Shown here: positions 43,030-51,784 of the stretch, in pieces
Numbering within the stretch: the stretch's first letter is position 1
Layout: each line of letters begins with the position of its first letter
Assembly (NCBI GenBank): GCA_903859715.1
Contig: CAIONS010000056.1
Location: 62,001-126,000 of the forward strand
Source: an uncultured Opitutia bacterium
GTDB lineage: Bacteria; Verrucomicrobiota; Verrucomicrobiia; Opitutales; Opitutaceae
Length of the DNA stretch: 64,000 nt
Direction: 5' to 3'
Program-made: the position numbers and the translations under genes
The notes under the pieces: model-generated
Databases searched by the model: none
Seen by the model: the letters and a program-made list of their open reading frames with translations, nothing else
What the model was told of the DNA's origin: nothing

Positions 43030-44937
43030 TCACAGCACCTGCAGCTTTTTGCGGTAGAAGGCCACGACCTCGTCGGGATCGTCGGTGAAGAGGATGTAGT
43101 CGCCGATCCAGGCGGGGGCGCGCTTGGTGCGGATCATCTCGCGGATCTGGCGGCGGAGATCGCCCCAGAACTTGGCGTTGAAAAACACGTAGGGCACGCG
43201 CGGCCGGATGCCGAGCTTGAGGTTGCACATCTCGATGCCGATTTCCTCAAGCGTGCCGACGCCGCCGACGTTGAAGATGCAGAAATCCGCGGCCTCGAAC
43301 CATTTTTGCCGGAAGTGACGGGAGCTTTCCTGGAAAGTGTTGAAGAAATCCACGCCGAACTCGGGCGGCTGGGCCTCGAGCTCGAGGAAGCACGCGCCGG
43401 TGAGGGCGCCCTTGTTGCGCGCCTGGTCGGTGGCGAGGCGCATGACGCCGCCGCCGCCGCCGGTGAGTACGCCGACGTTCGGCCCGATGAAACCCGTGAG
43501 CTGCTCGACGAGACGCGTGATGCGCTCGGTGTCCGCCTTCTCAATCCCCACGGCCGAGCCATAGAAGGCGAGGATGGTGGTCTCCTGGAATTTGCGGGCG
43601 TTCTCCTCGCGCACGAAGAAGCCGTGCTCCTTCTTGTAGGTATGGATGTAGAGATCCTTCGTGATCTCGTCGTACCAGTAGACCTGGATGCCGATGGCGT
43701 CGAAGGTATCGAGCCGCGCGTGGGCGTTGCTGGAGAGAAAATAACCGTGGGTGCGCGAGGCCTTGCGAAAGACTAGGCGCTTCAGCTTCACGTCGCCGAT
43801 GCGGGTGAGGAGCTCGATGTGCTCCAGCAAATCGGGGAAGTAATCGATGATGAGCGTGTCGGCGTCGGCCGGCGCGTTGTCGAGCGCCTGGATCATGGTC
43901 CGGCTGCCGAGCGGGCAGGCTTCGTCGGCGAGGAATTTCTTCAGGTCCTCGTTGGCCCGGACGAACACGCTGCGGTTTTCCATGGTGCCGCTCTGGCCGC
44001 GGACGATGATCTTGGTCTTCGGCTTGGCGGCGGCGGTGTCGAGCGGCGGGCTGTTATCGAGGCACTTGTAGAGCTGGCTCGCGGTGGAGAGCAGGCGCTG
44101 GCGTTTCTTGGTGAGGGTCTTGACCTCGGGGTCGGTGAATGGCGGGGCGCGGAAAATATCCACGGACACCATGGGATTTACCACGGGCTGGTCGCCGGTG
44201 TTGTAGATTTCCAGCATGACATTCGTGCCGAACGTCTTGATGGGATCGAGCAGGATGGCGCTGGTGTGCAGGCCGAAGTTGCCCTCGCCCTGGTTGAGCA
44301 CGACATAGTGCTCCTTCAGGTACATGGAGCAGCTGGTCAGGATGCCGGAGCGCGGCGGGATGGTGAGCGGGGAGGCGTCGTGGCGGAGCTGGGCCTTGTC
44401 GAGGAAGGAGCGCCCGGCGTTCCCACTGACGATGTGCTCGAAGTTCAGGCGCTGGAGCTTGGTCGAGAGCGTGTAGCTGACCTGGTGGGGCGTGAGGAAG
44501 ACCCGGCCGCGCGAGTCGATGCTGATCGTGTTGGGGAGCTTGAGGTGGTTGCCCTTGATGGCGGCCCAGATCTCCTCGCTGGAAAGCTTGGCAGCGGCGG
44601 GTGCGTAGAAGAGCCGGCCGACCGGTGAGCCGGGCCGGAGGAGCTTTTTCCAATACGGCGAGTTGGGGAAACTCAGGTCGTAGATGAAGGCGTCGGCCGT
44701 GAGCTGGATCTGGTTGCCGGTGAGGCGGGGTTTGCCGTGGATCAGCATCTCGATGCCGATCCGCGCGAGGGAACTGCGCTCGGTGAAGTGCAGGTCATCC
44801 AGGTGCTCCTTGAGGAAATCGAGTTCGGCGGGGTTGCGCGGCCAGAAGGCGAGGGTGAGCGCGACCGTGCGGTCGTCCTTGCTCTTCACGGTGAGGATCT
44901 GGCCATCCAGACTGGTCCAAAATTGGTCGGGATTCAT
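43030..44937 (-). CDS. LOG-family (lysine decarboxylase-like) protein with ~440-residue N-terminal extension
   Basis: A 635-aa protein from ATG 44937 (an ATG at 44955 is also in frame). The C-terminal ~180 residues are a LOG Rossmann domain with ILAFYGSAVGIEKAD, GVLTGGGGGVMRLATDQARN and VGGVGTLEEIGIEM, the last in place of the usual PGGxGTxxE. LOG enzymes release bases from nucleoside monophosphates. The N-terminal part (about 60-290) has strands such as GNQIQLTADAFIYDLSFP and LLDPIKTFGTNVMLEIYNT, then QPVVNPMVSVDIF. These resemble the dUTPase/dCTP-deaminase beta fold, but this is inference. The middle (about 300-440) is unassigned. Usual LOG proteins are 180-250 aa. The gene is divergent from the FKBP gene. 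Confidence 0.75.
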   Translation of the reverse strand: MNPDQFWTSLDGQILTVKSKDDRTVALTLAFWPRNPAELDFLKEHLDDLHFTERSSLARIGIEMLIHGKPRLTGNQIQLTADAFIYDLSFPNSPYWKKLLRPGSPVGRLFYAPAAAKLSSEEIWAAIKGNHLKLPNTISIDSRGRVFLTPHQVSYTLSTKLQRLNFEHIVSGNAGRSFLDKAQLRHDASPLTIPPRSGILTSCSMYLKEHYVVLNQGEGNFGLHTSAILLDPIKTFGTNVMLEIYNTGDQPVVNPMVSVDIFRAPPFTDPEVKTLTKKRQRLLSTASQLYKCLDNSPPLDTAAAKPKTKIIVRGQSGTMENRSVFVRANEDLKKFLADEACPLGSRTMIQALDNAPADADTLIIDYFPDLLEHIELLTRIGDVKLKRLVFRKASRTHGYFLSSNAHARLDTFDAIGIQVYWYDEITKDLYIHTYKKEHGFFVREENARKFQETTILAFYGSAVGIEKADTERITRLVEQLTGFIGPNVGVLTGGGGGVMRLATDQARNKGALTGACFLELEAQPPEFGVDFFNTFQESSRHFRQKWFEAADFCIFNVGGVGTLEEIGIEMCNLKLGIRPRVPYVFFNAKFWGDLRRQIREMIRTKRAPAWIGDYILFTDDPDEVVAFYRKKLQVL

Positions 44938-45087
44938 GGGGAAAGGGATCAACATGTGGCGGGGAGGGGAAGAGGACACAAGCGGGGAGTAATTGGTTGC
45001 ATTTCCCGCCGCCGGCTGGCACATCAAAAAACTTTACGGCACAAATACACGCCGTCCGTTTCCATACCGTCCCACTACTCCACCCGC

Positions 45088-45903
45088 ATGAAACTCAAGT
45101 CCATCCTCCTCACCTCCCTGCTGGCGCTTGGCGCCGCCGTCGCGGTTCGCGCGCAGGAAATCAAATTTCCCGCCAAGACCGCAACTCCGGCCGCGGATGC
45201 CTCCGCCCCGGCCGCCCAGCCCGCCGCGACCCCGGCTGCGGCTCCCGCCCCCACCTTTACCGACACCCAGGTCCTCGAGACGATCGGCTGGTTCATGGGG
45301 AAGAACAGCCAGGCTGACACCTTTGAGTTCACGAAGGAGCAGATCGAGGCCGTGACGCGCGGCTTTGCCCTTGCGCTGGCCGGCAAGGAATCGCCCAGCG
45401 ACCTGAAGCAGATCGGGCCGCAGGTTGAGGCTTTCGTGCACGTGAAGCAGGAGGCCTTTCTGGCCAAGCTGAAGCAGAAGGGCATGGTGGAATCCGTCGC
45501 GTTTCTCACCGAGATCAAAAAGAAGCCCGGCGTGATCACCCTGCCCGACGGCCTCTGCTACGAAATCATCAAGTCCGGCGAAGGCCCGGCGCCGAAGCTG
45601 ACGGACACGATCAAGGCCCACTATGTCGGCGCGCTCATCAACGGCACCGTGTTCGACAGCTCCGTGCAGCGTGGCCAGCCGGTGGAATTTCCGCTGGACC
45701 AGGTCATCCCCGGCTGGACCGAGGGCCTCCAGAAGATTTCCAAGGGTGGCAAGATCAAGCTCTACGTCCCGCCGCAGCTCGCCTACGGTGACGACGGCCG
45801 TGCTGGCATTCCGCCGGCGTCGACCCTCGTGTTTGAGATCGAGATCCTCGACATCAAGCCGACTCCGGCCGCACCGGCCGCCGCCGCTCCCGCCGCCAAG
45901 TAA
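45088..45903 (+). CDS. Periplasmic FKBP-type peptidyl-prolyl isomerase
   Basis: A 271-aa exported isomerase. The signal peptide is MKLKSILLTSLLALGAAVAV, ending at VRAQ. A Pro/Ala-rich linker follows, then an FkpA/Mip-like helical dimerisation region (about 55-150). The catalytic FKBP domain has LCYEIIKSGEGPAPKLTDTI, VFDSSVQRGQPVEFPLDQVI, GWTEGLQKISKGGKIKLYVP and LAYGDDGRAGIPPASTLVFE. It assists folding of exported proteins. It ends in another Ala/Pro tail and a strong terminator (45930-45955), so it is probably monocistronic. It is divergent from the LOG-domain gene across 150 bp. Confidence 0.93.
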   Translation: MKLKSILLTSLLALGAAVAVRAQEIKFPAKTATPAADASAPAAQPAATPAAAPAPTFTDTQVLETIGWFMGKNSQADTFEFTKEQIEAVTRGFALALAGKESPSDLKQIGPQVEAFVHVKQEAFLAKLKQKGMVESVAFLTEIKKKPGVITLPDGLCYEIIKSGEGPAPKLTDTIKAHYVGALINGTVFDSSVQRGQPVEFPLDQVIPGWTEGLQKISKGGKIKLYVPPQLAYGDDGRAGIPPASTLVFEIEILDIKPTPAAPAAAAPAAK

Positions 45904-45929
45904 GCGCGGTTGAGTTCAGGCAGTTTTCA

Positions 45930-45955
45930 GCCCCCGGTTTTGCCGGGGGCTTTTT
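45930..45955 (+). terminator. Intrinsic terminator of the FKBP gene
   Basis: A GCCCCCGG / CCGGGGGC stem with a 5-nt loop is followed by TTTTT, 27 bp past the stop codon. Confidence 0.92.
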
Positions 45956-45976
45956 GTTGGCTGAACCGAAGCGGCC

Positions 45977-47029
45977 TCAGGCGCCGGCCGCTGCTTTCAG
46001 GTCGGCGATGAAGTCCGCGACATCCTGCTCCGTGGTGTCCCATGCGCACATCAGCCGGTACCCGTGTTCGCCGATGAAGCGATAGAAGTGCCAGCCGCGG
46101 GCCTCGAGCGCGGCGAAGACGGCGGGTGCCAGCTCGACGAACACACCGTTGACTTCCGGCTCAGTAATGAGGCGAAGGCCCGGGAGGGCTTGGACGGCAT
46201 CGGCGAGCTTGCGGGCCATGGCATTGGCGTGGGCGCCATGCCGCAGCCACGCGCCGTCGGCGAGCATTGCCTCCCACTGGGCGGCGGCGAAGCGCATTTT
46301 GGAGGCGAGCTGGCCGCCCTGCTTGACGCGGTACTCGAATTCCCGCGCGACCGGGCGATTGAAGAACACGACGGCCTCGGTCGTGTGCATGCCGTTCTTG
46401 GTGCCGCCAAAGCAGAGGACGTCGACCCCGGCGCGCCAAGTGAAATCGGCCGGCGCGAAGCCACGGGTCCGAAGCGCGGCGGCGGCGTTGGCAAAGCGCG
46501 CGCTGTCCATGTGGACGGCAAGGCCGTTGGCATGAGCCACCGTGGTCAGCGCGCGGATCTCGTCAGGCGTGTAGACAGTACCCCACTCGGTGGACTGCGT
46601 CAGCGAGAGCGCGCCGGGCTTCGGATAATGCACGCCATGCCCGCGGTGGAGGGCGGACTCCACGGCGGCCGGCAGGAGTTTGCCACGGGGGCCGGCCAAG
46701 GCGATGACCTTGGAGCCGCCGGTGAAAAACTCCGGGGCGCCGCATTCATCGGTGTCCACATGCGAATAATCGTGGCAGAGCACGCTGTGATGGCTGCGGC
46801 AGAGGGCGGCGAGGGCGAGGGCGTTGGCGGCCGTGCCGTTGAAGACAAAGAAAACCTCGCAGTCGGTCTCAAAGACCTCGCGGAAGCGCGCCTTGGCCCG
46901 CGCCGTGATTGCGTCGTCCCCGTAGCTGGGCACCCGGCCGGCATTGGCCGCGGCGAGCGCGGCCCAGGCCTCGGGGCAGATCCCGGCGGTATTGTCGCTG
47001 GCGAACGTAAAATTGGCGCGGGGTGGCAT
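45977..47029 (-). CDS. Low-specificity threonine aldolase
   Basis: A 350-aa fold-type I PLP enzyme that cleaves threonine (and related beta-hydroxy amino acids) to glycine and an aldehyde. The start is ATG 47029 (MPPRANFTFASDNTAGI). Landmarks are SYGDDAITARAKARFREVF, FNGTAANALALAALC, ALSLTQSTEWGTVYTPDEI, LAVHMDSARFANAAAAL (PLP Asp region) and VLCFGGTKNGMHTTEAV (PLP Lys). Cytoplasmic. The gene is divergent from aroK (56 bp) and convergent with the FKBP gene. Together with glyA it gives two glycine-linked PLP enzymes in the window. Confidence 0.9.
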   Translation of the reverse strand: MPPRANFTFASDNTAGICPEAWAALAAANAGRVPSYGDDAITARAKARFREVFETDCEVFFVFNGTAANALALAALCRSHHSVLCHDYSHVDTDECGAPEFFTGGSKVIALAGPRGKLLPAAVESALHRGHGVHYPKPGALSLTQSTEWGTVYTPDEIRALTTVAHANGLAVHMDSARFANAAAALRTRGFAPADFTWRAGVDVLCFGGTKNGMHTTEAVVFFNRPVAREFEYRVKQGGQLASKMRFAAAQWEAMLADGAWLRHGAHANAMARKLADAVQALPGLRLITEPEVNGVFVELAPAVFAALEARGWHFYRFIGEHGYRLMCAWDTTEQDVADFIADLKAAAGA

Positions 47030-47085
47030 CGTGATTTTGGTGTTTGGCAACACCGGGGCGGCGGCGTTTCGTGACAGCGCACGCG

Positions 47086-47640
47086 ATGAATGCAGCAGAC
47101 GTCAACCTCTACCTCGTTGGTTTCATGGGCACGGGCAAAAGCACCGTGGGCCGGGCCGTCGCGCAACGGCTGGGATTCCATGCGCTCGACAGCGATCACG
47201 AGATCGAGCGGCTGAAGGGCAAATCCATCCCGGATATTTTTGCACAGGAGGGCGAGGCGGTGTTTCGCGGGTATGAACGGGACTTCGTGCTGGGCGGGCA
47301 CCCGGCGGAGCGGACGCTGATTGCCTGCGGCGGCGGGCTCATCGTGCAGCCGGGCATGATCGAGCTGCTGCGGGTCCGTGGCGTGATCATCTGCCTGCAC
47401 GCCTCGATCGAGACGATCCTCGATCGCACCGCGCGCCACCGGCACCGGCCGTTGCTCAATGTCGAGAACCCCGAAACGCGCATCCGTTCGCTCTATGCCG
47501 AGCGGGAGGCGATATATAAGCGGGCGGGCACGGTCATTCTCACCGATTCCCGGCCGCTGAACGACATCATTGCGCATGTAATCCGGAGCTGGCGGCGCGA
47601 GGCGGAGGATTTTGCGCGCGCCCGGGCCGGGGCGAAGTGA
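47086..47640 (+). CDS. aroK: Shikimate kinase
   Basis: A 184-aa P-loop kinase of the aromatic amino-acid pathway. ATG 47086 gives MNAADVNLYLVGFMGTGKST with Walker A GFMGTGKST, then LDSDHEIERLKGKSIPDIFA (shikimate Asp), FRGYERDFVL, ACGGGLIVQPGM and the lid RTARHRHRPLLN with its conserved Arg. The length is standard. Its stop codon abuts the queG start, so the two are probably co-translated. It is divergent from the threonine aldolase. Confidence 0.95.
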   Translation: MNAADVNLYLVGFMGTGKSTVGRAVAQRLGFHALDSDHEIERLKGKSIPDIFAQEGEAVFRGYERDFVLGGHPAERTLIACGGGLIVQPGMIELLRVRGVIICLHASIETILDRTARHRHRPLLNVENPETRIRSLYAEREAIYKRAGTVILTDSRPLNDIIAHVIRSWRREAEDFARARAGAK

Positions 47641-47642
47641 CC

Positions 47643-48812
47643 ATGGATCCGCGCCGGGAGGAATTGCGCCGGAGGCTGTCGGCGCTGGGGTTTGACGATG
47701 TGCGCTTTGCCGCGGCGACGCCGCTGGCGGGCGAAGGGCTGCAAGACTGGCTGGGCGCGGGCATGCAGGGCGACATGCAATGGATGGAACGCACGGCCGA
47801 GAAGCGGCTGCAGCCCGATCTCGTGCTGGCGGGCACGCGCAGCGTCATCATGCTGGGCGTGAATTACTGGCCGGGAAAATTGCCGGCGGGCGGGGCGACT
47901 TGGGCGCGTTACGCGCTGCATGAGGATTATCATGATACGATGAAGCCCGCGCTGGCCGCGGCCGGGCGGGCGCTGGAGGAAATCTACGGGGCGGGCAGCG
48001 GGGACTACCGGTATTATGTCGATACGGGCCCGGTGCTGGAGCGGAGCTGGGCGGCGCGGGCGGGGCTCGGGTTTGTCGGAAAAAATGCGATGCTCATTTC
48101 GCGCCGCCACGGGAACTGGCTGTTTCTCGCGTCGATCCTGACCCGCGTGGAACTGGCGCCGGATGAGCCGATCCGTAAAAAAACCAGCGATGCCACGATC
48201 GGCCTGCTGTGCGGCAAATGCACCCGCTGCCTCGACGCGTGCCCGACGAACGCATTTCCGCAGCCGGGGGTCGTGGATGCGCGCCGGTGCATTTCCTACC
48301 AGACGATCGAAAACAAGGGCGTGATCCCGCGGGAGCTGAGGCCGGGAATCGGCGCGCGGATCTATGGCTGCGACGTGTGCCTCGAGGTCTGCCCGTGGAA
48401 CCGGTTCGCGCAGGCCGGCCGCCGCATGCTGTTGACGGCGCGGCCTGAGCTGGTGCAGCTGACGTTATCCGAGCTGCTGGAGCTGACCCCGGCGCGATTC
48501 GCGGAAGTATTCCGGCGCACGGCGATCAAGCGGGTGAAACTCGCCGGGCTGCTGCGCAACGCCTGCATCGTCGCGGGCAATTCGGGCGACCGCTCGCTGC
48601 TGCCGCAGCTGGTGCGACTGGCGGGTCATGAGCTGCCGCTGGTGCGCGGGCATGCCGTTTGGGCCGTGCGGCGGCTGGGCGGAGACGACCTGCTCACGGC
48701 GGCGCGGGTGGCGGAGACTGATCCGGCAGTGCTGGAAGAATACAGGGCCGAGGTGGAAAGCTCGAAGTTCGAAACCCGAAATTCGAAGGAAGGGGCTGAA
48801 TCCGAAAATTAG
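47643..48812 (+). CDS. queG: Epoxyqueuosine reductase
   Basis: A 389-aa cobalamin-dependent iron-sulfur enzyme making queuosine in tRNA anticodons. It has the DUF1730-type N-terminal region (VIMLGVNYWPG), VDTGPVLERSWAARAGLGFV, and two 4Fe-4S motifs: LLCGKCTRCLDACPTNAF and YGCDVCLEVCPWNRF. A HEAT-like C-terminal segment follows (RLAGHELPLVRGHAVWAVRR). The start is ATG 47643, just after the aroK stop; a GTG at 47637 is possible. The last ~17 residues (SSKFETRNSKEGAESEN) are encoded by an AAATTCGAA-type repeat that also supplies the TAG stop, so the gene's 3' end was replaced or extended by the repeat. Confidence 0.94.
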   Translation: MDPRREELRRRLSALGFDDVRFAAATPLAGEGLQDWLGAGMQGDMQWMERTAEKRLQPDLVLAGTRSVIMLGVNYWPGKLPAGGATWARYALHEDYHDTMKPALAAAGRALEEIYGAGSGDYRYYVDTGPVLERSWAARAGLGFVGKNAMLISRRHGNWLFLASILTRVELAPDEPIRKKTSDATIGLLCGKCTRCLDACPTNAFPQPGVVDARRCISYQTIENKGVIPRELRPGIGARIYGCDVCLEVCPWNRFAQAGRRMLLTARPELVQLTLSELLELTPARFAEVFRRTAIKRVKLAGLLRNACIVAGNSGDRSLLPQLVRLAGHELPLVRGHAVWAVRRLGGDDLLTAARVAETDPAVLEEYRAEVESSKFETRNSKEGAESEN

Positions 48813-48868
48813 AAATGGCCCCGGTGAGTGGCCTATCTTTCGAATTTCGAACTTGGACCTTCGTGCTT
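48762..48868. repeat. GAAATTCGAA inverted repeat overlapping the queG 3' end
   Basis: The words AAGTTCGAAACCCGAAATTC (48765 on) and TTTCGAATTTCGAACTTGG (48838 on) face each other. The left half is translated as the QueG tail. Same family as 26486-26589. Confidence 0.75.
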
Positions 48869-48879
48869 CGTTCCATCCT

Positions 48880-49281
48880 TCACCTAAACACTTCGTTCAT
48901 CCGCGCCACGAAGGCCGCGGGCGGACGAGTGGGGCGTCCGGTGAGATCGCAGAAGGCGTGGGTGCTGTAACCGGTGGCGAGCAGTTCCTCGCCGCGCATC
49001 ACTTCATATCCGAGGCGGATGCGCAGGAGCGGCTTTTCCGTAATGGTGGCGACGATAGTCAAGGTGTCGTCGTAGAGGGCAGGGCGAAGATATTTGGCGC
49101 TCACCTCGAGCACGGGGATGCGATAGCCATCGGTCTCAAGCTGACGGTAGGGGAACCCCTGTTCGCGGAGCAGCTGGGTGCGGGCGACCTCGAACCACGG
49201 CAGGTAATTCGCGTGGTAAACGATGCCCATCATGTCGGTTTCAGCGTAGCGGACGGTGACCTGGGCGTGCGACTTGATCAT
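48880..49281 (-). CDS. YbgC/4HBT-like acyl-CoA thioesterase
   Basis: A 133-aa hot-dog thioesterase. The catalytic segment is VTVRYAETDMMGIVYHANYL, with the Asp of the 4-hydroxybenzoyl-CoA thioesterase family, followed by WFEVARTQLLREQG. Strands LTIVATITEKPLLRIRLGYE and LATGYSTHAFCD complete the fold. Homologues hydrolyse acyl-CoA or acyl-ACP. Its ATG overlaps the stop of the GT4 gene upstream (ATGA), so it is translationally coupled to a glycosyltransferase next to a fatty-acyl synthesis set. This supports a role in lipid rather than aromatic metabolism. Confidence 0.87.
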   Translation of the reverse strand: MIKSHAQVTVRYAETDMMGIVYHANYLPWFEVARTQLLREQGFPYRQLETDGYRIPVLEVSAKYLRPALYDDTLTIVATITEKPLLRIRLGYEVMRGEELLATGYSTHAFCDLTGRPTRPPAAFVARMNEVFR

Positions 49282-50441
49282 GCTCCGTCCTCCACTTCAC
49301 GGTGGCCGAAAAGCGCCTCGGCGGATTGTTTCCAGCAATTGCGCCCGGCCCATTCGCGGCCGGCGTTGCCCATGCGCTGACGGAGCGTATCATCATGGAT
49401 CAGGCGCTCGAAGGCTGCGGCGAGTTGGGCGGGCCGGTGGGCCGGTACGAGCAGGCCGGTGACGCCATCCCGCACGGCCTCGGCCACGCCGCCGACGTTG
49501 TGCGCCACGACCGGCAGGCCGTGGGCGGCGGCCTCAAGGTAGACGAGGCCGAAGCCCTCGATGCTGTGATCAAGGTTCACGCTGGTCATCGCGAAGATGT
49601 CGGCGCGGTCGTAAATTTCGGCAAGCTCATCGTCCGGCAGGTTCCCCAGGAAATTCACGGTAAAATCGGACTCGGCGGCCGCGGTCCGCAGGGTGGCTCC
49701 GTAGCCGCCCTTGCTTTGGCCGCCCACGATCCAGTATTCGAGCCGGGCGCGCACTTCGGGGGCCAGGGCCTGCAAGGCCCGCAACGTGAGCAGCTGGCCC
49801 TTGCGCGGGTGCAGGCGTCCGACGGTCAGCACGATGATTTTGCCCTTGGGGCGGACGGGTTTTGGCGGCACGACGACAAAGTCCGTGCGCAGCGCCCCCG
49901 GCGTGAGAAAGATTTTCTCCGCGGCTTCGGGAAACGAGGCGAGCAGCAGTTCCTGGGTGTAGTTGGTCAGCGTACTCACCCGGGTGGCGTGGCGGATAAG
50001 GCGCCCGGCGAGCCAGCGGCGCAGGGGACTGCGGGAAAATTTAAGGATCTCGGAACCGTGGAACGTCAGCACGAGCCGACGCGGGCGAAACGCATGGAAG
50101 AATTGCAGGGCCATCATCGTCATCATCGGTCCCGGTTCGGGCAGATAGACGATGGCGTGGCGAAGCTGGCGGCGGGCGCGGACCAGCTGCCAGGCGAGCC
50201 GGAGCTGGCACCAGAGATCATGCGAGCCCTTGAGCGGCAGGCGGCGCAGGCGGAAGGGCCAGGATTTCTCGATCTGCGGGGGGGCGGACTGGGCCCAGAC
50301 TTCGACCTCATAGCCGAGCCCGGCGGTGGCCTTGGCGATCTCCTCGGTGAAAGTGGCGATACCGCCGCGCACCGGGTAAAACTCATGCGTGATGAGAAAA
50401 ATCGGTCCGGCGGCGGAGATGGGGGAGGAAGAGACGCTCAT
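49278..50441 (-). CDS. Family 4 glycosyltransferase (GT-B)
   Basis: A 387-aa retaining glycosyltransferase from ATG 50441 (MSVSSSPISAAGPIFLITHE). The acceptor domain begins EFYPVRGGIATFTEEIAKAT. The donor domain has VLTVGRLHPRKGQLLTLRAL and the E-x7-E motif SIEGFGLVYLEAAAHGLPVV. It is the phosphatidyl-inositol/lipid-mannosyltransferase type by general resemblance; the substrate is unknown. It is coupled to the thioesterase downstream and divergent (173 bp) from the ACP-dehydratase gene. Confidence 0.9.
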   Translation of the reverse strand: MSVSSSPISAAGPIFLITHEFYPVRGGIATFTEEIAKATAGLGYEVEVWAQSAPPQIEKSWPFRLRRLPLKGSHDLWCQLRLAWQLVRARRQLRHAIVYLPEPGPMMTMMALQFFHAFRPRRLVLTFHGSEILKFSRSPLRRWLAGRLIRHATRVSTLTNYTQELLLASFPEAAEKIFLTPGALRTDFVVVPPKPVRPKGKIIVLTVGRLHPRKGQLLTLRALQALAPEVRARLEYWIVGGQSKGGYGATLRTAAAESDFTVNFLGNLPDDELAEIYDRADIFAMTSVNLDHSIEGFGLVYLEAAAHGLPVVAHNVGGVAEAVRDGVTGLLVPAHRPAQLAAAFERLIHDDTLRQRMGNAGREWAGRNCWKQSAEALFGHREVEDGA

Positions 50442-50614
50442 GCGCTGGCGACAGGTGTGATGGATTTGGAGGGATGGGCTGGCAAGCGCCGTGCGCGAAA
50501 ACGCCGGAACTATAGCGGGGAACTTTTGGCCGGATTTGGCAACTATTGCGCCGAAGGTCCGTCCCAAAAAATGGGTTTACTTTCCAAGGCTCTGTAACAT
50601 ACAAAGACCAAACA

Positions 50615-51592
50615 ATGCCAGAAGCCGCGCCATCCCATTTGGGCAGTAACAAACCGTTTGTCCTTCCAGCCAAGCCGTTTGCGCCAGAGGATGAAGCCTC
50701 CCTGCGCGAGGCCCTGAAGCGTTGCTCGCCCTCGACGTTTGAAGCGGCGGTTCAGTTTCGCAAGACGGGCAATCCCGAGCACCTGCCCGCCGTCGTGATC
50801 GGCGTCATCGAGCGCTTCGTCGAGCCCGACCTGCGGACCAAGCTCAAGGATGCGGATGATGACCTGCGCCTGATTGAGGATCTGGGCATCGATTCGCTGA
50901 CGATGATGGAAATCGTGATCCTCGTGGAGGACGTCCTGCAGATGTCGATCAACAACGACGAACTGAGGAACCTGCGCACGGTGGGTGATGTGAAGACTTT
51001 CATTGACTGCAAGGTGCGCGGTCTGGACCTGCCGAAACCGACCAAATTCCTGCCCATCGAGCACATTGCGGCGGTCATGCCGATCCAGCCGCCCTTCCTG
51101 TTTCTCAACGAGGCCTCGTTCAGTTCCAGCGGTGCCAACGGCAAGTACAAGATCACCGGCCAGGAGTTTTTCCTGCAGGGCCACTTCAAGGACAACCCGG
51201 TCATGCCGGCCTCGATCATGCTTGAGGCGCTCGGCCAGCTCGCGGTCCTCTTCCTGTTGGAAGGCGCCTCGACGGAGCCGGGCAAGGTCATCAGCCCGAA
51301 CACCATTTTCTTCACCGGCTGCGAAGGCGTACGCGCGCATCGCGTCTGCCGCCCCGGCGATATCCTCACGCTTTCCATCAAGCCCAAGCGCATGAAAATG
51401 CCGCTGGCGACGTTTGAGGGTGCCATCCGGGTCGGTCAGGAAAAGGCAGCGATCGCCGAGGAAATCACGATGACCTTTGGGTTTGCTGAGGCCAGCAGCC
51501 AGCCGGTCTTGCCGGCTGACAGTGCGGCGAAAGTCAACGGCGCCAATGGGACCCATGCCCCGACCCCGCTGCGGGCGGCAGTAAATGCCTGA
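50615..51592 (+). CDS. Acyl carrier protein fused to FabA/FabZ-like dehydratase
   Basis: A 325-aa fusion. Residues about 45-130 are an acyl carrier domain whose phosphopantetheine Ser (near 94) lies in LIEDLGIDSLTMMEIVILVE. Residues about 145-300 are a hot-dog dehydratase: IEHIAAVMPIQPPFLFLNEA and the catalytic His (near 190) in QGHFKDNPVMPASIMLEALG, the FabZ/FabA signature. The N-terminal ~45 residues and the C-terminal tail are unassigned. It would hold and dehydrate a 3-hydroxyacyl chain in one polypeptide. It is followed by a terminator, then a ketosynthase and an SDR. The start is ATG 50615, with no strong Shine-Dalgarno. Confidence 0.88.
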   Translation: MPEAAPSHLGSNKPFVLPAKPFAPEDEASLREALKRCSPSTFEAAVQFRKTGNPEHLPAVVIGVIERFVEPDLRTKLKDADDDLRLIEDLGIDSLTMMEIVILVEDVLQMSINNDELRNLRTVGDVKTFIDCKVRGLDLPKPTKFLPIEHIAAVMPIQPPFLFLNEASFSSSGANGKYKITGQEFFLQGHFKDNPVMPASIMLEALGQLAVLFLLEGASTEPGKVISPNTIFFTGCEGVRAHRVCRPGDILTLSIKPKRMKMPLATFEGAIRVGQEKAAIAEEITMTFGFAEASSQPVLPADSAAKVNGANGTHAPTPLRAAVNA

Positions 51593-51622
51593 TTGGTTTT
51601 TAGCCGGGGATTTGATTTTCAG

Positions 51623-51649
51623 CGGCCTCCGATAGGAGGCCGTTTTTTT
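51623..51649 (+). terminator. Intrinsic terminator after the ACP-dehydratase gene
   Basis: A CGGCCTCC / GGAGGCCG stem (loop GATA) is followed by seven T, so the ketosynthase downstream needs its own promoter or read-through. Confidence 0.92.
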
Positions 51650-51784
51650 GTGCGCGGGAGTCGCGCCTCCCGCGTTGACCACGGCTCCTGAACTGCCTTC
51701 ATCTCCGGCAACAACTTTTTCTTCCGGCGCGAACGCCCGGCCCATCCGTGGGTCTATCGTCGCCGTTCCGTACTTTTTCCCAGC

